Below are positions 58,851 through 64,000 of a DNA stretch of 64,000 nt, piece by piece (position 1 is the stretch's first letter; each line of letters starts with the position of its first letter). The stretch comes from Thermothelomyces thermophilus ATCC 42464 (Eukaryota; Ascomycota; Sordariomycetes; Sordariales; Chaetomiaceae), in NCBI RefSeq assembly GCF_000226095.1, contig NC_016474.1, positions 4,154,001 to 4,218,000 of the forward strand, in the 5' to 3' direction. The notes beneath the pieces were generated by a model that had not been told where the DNA came from, searched no databases, and was given only the letters and a program-made list of their open reading frames with translations. The translations under genes and the position numbers were made by a program.

Positions 58851-61800
58851 AATCTTAAATTATTTGCTTTTATAGCCTTCCCTACCTCTTATTTATAACT
58901 AGTCTATTATTATAATATATATCTCCCTATTTTTACTTGAATATATTAAGCGCCTTAGTGTTTTCTAGATTTTCTAGTAGCTTCTAAGTTAGGGTATTAT
59001 ATCCCTTTTATTTTATAAATACATTATATTAGTTTCCTCTCTCCTTTATATTTTTAGCTGTAAGGATTATTTCTACTTTATATTCTTCTTATAGTAGTCC
59101 TTCTTAGGAAAGTTCGAATATTAGGTCTAGTTAGAAATCTAATATATATTATAAAGGTAGTAGATTAGATATAGTATACTTAATAAGGTTAATATAGAAG
59201 GTAAAATAAAGGCCATAAGGAATATTTGGAGTTACTATTAATAGTATTAATACTACGATTACTTTATACTTAGTATTAACCTAGTTAAGTTTATAGCTAG
59301 GTAGTTAGTCCTAATATTATATAAGGATAGCTATACTTTATCCCTTACTTTAAACCTCTTAACTAGGTATCGAGAGTAATTAGCATTTTCTTACTAATGC
59401 TATTATATATATATAATAGTAGCCTAGGTCTATTCTATACCTTCTCTTAGGTAATGTAAGAAATTAGTAGCTCTTCCCTATAAGGTCGAGGTAGGAGCGT
59501 CTAGTAGGTTAGTAAACTATATTAGGCTTATATCGTAACTATAAAGGAGATAGCTTATACTTATTCTAATTACCATTAAGTTATAGTTATTAATCGTAAA
59601 CTAGTATATATATAGATATTCGAGCTAGTTATACTAGGCAAAGGAAACTATAGTCTATAGGATAATCTATACCTCCTAATTTACACATTCTATATCTCTA
59701 TCTATCTATAGATAATAGGCTATTAACAATAGCTATTCGATTCTAATAGTCTTATAAAGAGTAGTCTAAAACTAGCTAAGCTAATCCGAACTATAATCGG
59801 TAATAATTTGTATTAGAAATCTATAAAACCACTACTATATATCCTAGAACCAGAGTACGTATACCTCGGCTCCTATTAAGAATATAGCTTCGAGCTAGAT
59901 ATACTTTAACAGCTAGTCGGTAATTATTATAAGGTACCAGGGTGATTTCTTATCTCGTATAGGGAGATCGACTATAAAATTAATAGAAATCTATTTCTAG
60001 AAGCGGTTAGCAATAGGTAAGGGCTAAAAGAGTCTTTATTATAGCTAGCGTAAAACCTTAGCCCTTCGGCATATATAATAGTTCCTTGTGAATCTCTTTA
60101 CGTCCGGGGATATAAAATCCTAATAGTAGTCCTATTAAACATTTTAAATAACCTATTCCTCCCTAGGTAGCTCAACATAGAGGAGTTATAGACATGTTAA
60201 AGAATGGCAGTCATAAGTAGCTCCTATATAGGAAGCCAAAGTCTACCTTAGAACTAAAGGGCACTCTATATATTAAGGGAGTAATCTATAATCTAAGTTT
60301 ACGCTATATTCGCCTCCTTTAGGAACTTTCAGGCCCTATCTTAGATGGCCTAGAGCTAGTATATATAATATTTGTCCTTGATAACTCTCTTATCCTATAA
60401 GGCTATAAGCTATATATCCGCGAAAATGGTACTCCCCTTTAGTAGATAGTATATTTTAGGTAATGACAAGGTACTAATCGTGTCTATCCGAATAGTAAGG
60501 AAGAGTTATACTATATATTATATATCCTTAGGGTAATCTTATTTATAGTAAGATAGGGCATTAAGGTAAGAAGCTTATAATCCTAGTTAGTAATAAAGTT
60601 TAAAGTTAAAGAAGGAAAGTATTTTAGCCTATTAAGCTTACCATTTGCTAATTGGATAAGGCTAAGAGAAGTATTTAAGGTTTTTATAGTCAGTTAGGAT
60701 CTAAAAAGGAGTAATAATACTATAAAGCTTAGCCGACTAGGCCTTTAGATATAAGATAATCGTAAGCAGTTCCTTATTATGGATCGTATAGTTCTATTTA
60801 GCCAGGGACAGTTTTATGGAATAGTAGGCTATAGAATATAGAACCTTATCTTCTTCCTATTAGAATAAGTACCTTCCTAATATTATCCTAGAGCAGTCTA
60901 CCTTAAGTACTATCTCCCGTTTAGGATCCTATTATACTAGGATAGGTTCCGATATAAAAGCTATCTTAAGAGTTTTGAAGGCCTTTTATTCCTTAGTCTC
61001 CTACCGGAATAGGGTATTCTTACAACTATATTAAGGGTATAGTTAACTCGGAGAAGTTAAGGATAAAGTCTTGGTAGAAGTTTACAAACCCTAGGAAACT
61101 CTATACTCCCTAAACCTTATATAGTACCTCCTACTCATGGATAGTAGCCAGCTTCTTAGGGTCTAGGCAAACCTAAGCCCCTACCTCTATAATATAGCCA
61201 AGATATTTAACTTCTTTTATAATAAATACGTACTTCTTAAGATCTAATATAAGTCCTACTTTCTATAGCCTTTAGAGTATATCTCTTACCCAACTTATAT
61301 AATCTTTCTTACTACCTAATATATAGATTAAGATATTATTAAGGTATACTATTATAAAGTCTCTAAGTATTGGGCTAAAAGCGTTATTAATATATTATTA
61401 GAAAGTTATAGGTACACTTATAAGTCTAAAGGGGTAAATAAGCCACTTAAAGAGGCCAAACCAGGTCTAAAATGCTATCAAATACTTATAGCCCTCTATA
61501 ATCCGGATATAATAGAAGGCCGCCCGGACATTAAGCTTTGTAAACCACTTAGCTCTAGCTAGGGAGCAAAGCGTCTCCTTAATAAGTAAGAGAAGGTACT
61601 AATCTTACTTTATGATCTCATTTAGCGCCTGATAGTTGATATGGAACCTCTATCCTCTGTCTGCTTTCTTTACTAAGAAGATAGGGGCAGCGGCTAAAGA
61701 GGAGCTAGCTCGGATCTATCCCTTATCTAGTAAGTTAACGACTTGCTTTCGGACTTCTAATAAATGATCTTATAGTATATTATAGAGAGGCCCCTAAAGG

Positions 61801-62638
61801 AGTTTAGGAATCTTTCTATCCAGGCCTTCCTTTAATTTAATATAATGGTTAGCCGTGTTATAATATAGGGGGAGTCTATTAGCTTTTTCCTTATTAAAGA
61901 GGTTAGTAAAGTTATAAAGTTTGTCTAGTAAGGTAACCTCTAACTCTATACTAGGCTTAGGTTAGGTACCCCCTTTTCCTAGGCTATCTCTGTTAAATTA
62001 GTATCTCGATTCTAGGATAATTATCATCTCCTGGATACTAGTAACTAGGAAGGTATTAGAAGTCTTCTTTTTCTATACCCTTTATATTATACCTATAAAG
62101 ACTATACTTATTATTTAGGAGATTCCTATTTATCTAGGCTATAAAGGGATCTTATAGATAAGTAGTCCTGGTTATATACTAATTATAAGAATGCCTATAT
62201 ATATATCTAGTATAACTTTCTAGTATTTTATCTATAGGAGGCCTAATATAATATTATATATAAGTCCTAAGACTATATAGAACACTACCTAGCTCTCCTA
62301 ACTATTAATATCCATTATAATATAGGCTATCTAAGTGATCTTCTAGTCTAGTTATAGCCTATCACGGTCCTAAAGGTATATATAGTAGGTAAACTAATCT
62401 ACTTAATTCTAAGCTTCTAGTATATTCTCTTATTAATGGTATTATAGCTAGAATATCCACTATCTACTTAAGCGTTTATAAAGCTAATAGAGTTAAGGAA
62501 GATTGGAATAAGAAAAGGAGGTCTATCTATTTTTTTACTAATCTCTACAAACTTATCTTCTAGGTAGTTATAGTCTTTTAGCCCCCTTACAAGACTTTAC
62601 TTAGGGGCTACTCTTTTTCCTGCTCATTGTCTTCTTCG
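58851..62638 (-). mobile_element. Second gypsy-type element, heavily RIP-degraded
   Basis: On the minus strand the polymerase motif survives as VYLNNILI near 61326-61350, where both catalytic aspartates have become Asn (GAC/GAT to AAC/AAT). The RNase H entry IAFISEPILV..DPKREIVLKVDCS lies near 60880-60990. More AT-rich than the first element, with no open frame. LTR ends were not found, so the limits are approximate. Confidence 0.65.
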
Positions 62639-63400
62639 TGTCACGGATAAGCACATAGACGGCCTGGTAGGCTGTAGCTAGGACACGGGACATTCCAACA
62701 GCCAATCACTTGACAAACTAATTAGAAGATTATCACCGCCAAGACTAAGGTCTTTACTAGTAATAATAATATATTACTATCGACAACACGGAATCACGGA
62801 GTAAAAGGAGAAATAGTACTAGTAATGACTATCAAAGAGGGACAGATAATTATATATATATAACTAGCTAATCACTCGTTATAATAGACTCTAGGAGTTT
62901 ACTAGTGATAGTAATTACAATTATAGTACTTATACTAGCATTACCAATTACCATAAGAGACAACTCTAGTGTTGTTATAAACCCTTTAGCTTTACCAAAT
63001 CCCTTAGACGACCTATATATTTGTCCTATTTAACCTACCTTTGTCTAAACTCTTTTAGAAGAAGTCTAAGTTAGGTTTGTTATACATTGCTATTACTCCC
63101 TTTGTTCTATTATAGTTTAGGACAAAGGTGACTTTAACCTCGATATCAATATAGCTACTAATGTTATAGCTAAATAGCTATCTGCTTAGCTTAGGTAACT
63201 CTAGTAGCAGATCTAAGAGTTAGATTAGAGAGATAAGGCTACTTAAGCTCGAATTAAGGAACTCGAGAACGGCGAAAAGCACTTATAGAAACTAGTTAAT
63301 AAGGCCTATACTAAAATTAAGGCGCTTAAGACTACCAAAGTAAGCTATATCAAGATCGAACTACCTAGCAAATACAGAAGAACTAAGGAAGATATTACAA
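62639..63400 (+). mobile_element. Gypsy LTR plus gag fragment, truncated
   Basis: An LTR at 62639-63084 begins TGTCACGG and ends GGTTTGTTATA. It is related, in inverse orientation, to the LTRs at 50636 and 63683. It is followed by about 30 bp and then the gag start, which matches the reverse complement of 57400-57700 (for example AGATAAGGCTACTTAAGCTCGAATTAAGGAACTCGAG). The copy stops at about 63400. Confidence 0.75.
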
Positions 63401-63682
63401 GCCAACTATATACCGCGACCCGGTAGGGTGCAGCAGGCTAAATGAGCCACTAATCAAGAAGGGCACGAAGCAAGGCTGACATAGGATCGCTAGGGAGCGT
63501 GGGCTACCACAGGCAAACAATTGCCAAAAAGGGAAAGATAGCAGAGGATAGCTAGCTACCAAAGGCGATCCAAGGACAGGATAGAAGGGGACTATAAGCG
63601 ACCGACAGAAGTATATATACATGTAAATAGTCACTCGTTATAGTAGACTCTAGGAGTTTACTAGTAATAGCAACCCCCCTTA
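63401..63682. other. Unassigned sequence with LTR scrap
   Basis: 63401-63625 has higher GC and no match seen in the window. 63626-63672 repeats about 45 bp of the LTR at 62886-62932 (TCACTCGTTATA..GACTCTAGGAGTTTACTAG). No gene. Confidence 0.4.
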
Positions 63683-63997
63683 TATGACGAACCTAGCTCA
63701 GACTTCTTCTGAAAGGGTCTAGACGGAGGTGGGTTGAGCGGAACAAGCAGGCAGGTCGTCTAAGGGATTCGGTAAAGCCAAAGGGTTCACAACAACACTT
63801 AGAGTTGTCTCTCACAGTAATCAACAATGCTTGGTATGAGTACTATGATTGTGATTATTACCACTGGCGAACTCCCAGAGTCCACCATAACAAGTGACTA
63901 GCTAGCTATATATATATAATGGTCTGTCCTTCTTCAATAGTTATCACCAGTATCACTTCTCCTTTCACTTCGTGATTCTGCGTTGTCGACAGTGACA
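63683..63997 (-). repeat. Gypsy LTR near the window edge
   Basis: Begins TATGACGAACCTAGCTCAG and ends CAGTGACA. It aligns with the first 250 bp of the LTR at 50636 and then diverges. It keeps more C and G than the others. The window ends 3 bp later, so it may be solo or the edge of another element. Confidence 0.75.
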
Positions 63998-64000
63998 TGT

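Overview
The window is nuclear DNA of a filamentous ascomycete, most likely a Sordariomycete of the Chaetomiaceae or a close relative. The genes have short introns with GT/AG ends and CTRAC-like branch points and GC-rich codon use. There is a one-exon GH55 glucanase, a secreted DUF1996 protein ending in a fungal CBM1, an F-box/WD40 protein resembling Neurospora FWD-1, and AT-rich repeats carrying the C-to-T scars of repeat-induced point mutation (RIP). The species call is inference; no search was run.

Layout. 1-6.5 kb: an ACS-family MFS transporter (+) and a conserved fungal protein with a degenerate Arf-like GTPase domain (-). 7-12.3 kb: accessory stretch with two related tiny Cys-rich proteins (+), a LINE tail, a response-regulator-like gene whose receiver lacks two conserved residues (+), and a RIP-damaged WD40 relic (-). 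12.7-14.3 kb: DUF1996-CBM1 gene (-) with an apparent stop at codon 4. 14.3-21.3 kb: mostly no supported gene, apart from one anonymous open stretch. 21.35-23.85 kb: F-box/WD40 gene (+). 27.5-33.5 kb: GH55 exo-beta-1,3-glucanase, Scs3/FIT-type ER lipid protein and ATP adenylyltransferase (all +). 34-36.2 kb: Myb/SANT-like putative transcription factor (-). 40.7-45.6 kb: a DHA1 MFS transporter (-) and a cytochrome P450 (+) facing away from each other. 45.65-64 kb: RIP-degraded, AT-rich transposon block.

The transposon block starts within about 70 bp of the P450 stop codon. It holds head-to-tail and inverted fragments of a Tad-like LINE, a complete Ty3/gypsy element with 399-bp LTRs and a 5-bp target duplication (50631-58122), a second more decayed gypsy element, and further LTRs at the right edge. 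All element reading frames seen are broken.

Functional links are modest. The DHA1 transporter and P450 could be a small detoxification or metabolite pair, but no backbone enzyme is present. GH55 and DUF1996-CBM1 fit a secreted wall- or plant-polymer-degrading repertoire. The most curious signals are a poly-C then poly-T tract just after the 5' splice site in several unrelated introns, the paired Cys-rich miniproteins, the two pseudo-signalling domains (Arf-like and receiver), and the codon-4 stop in the DUF1996 gene.
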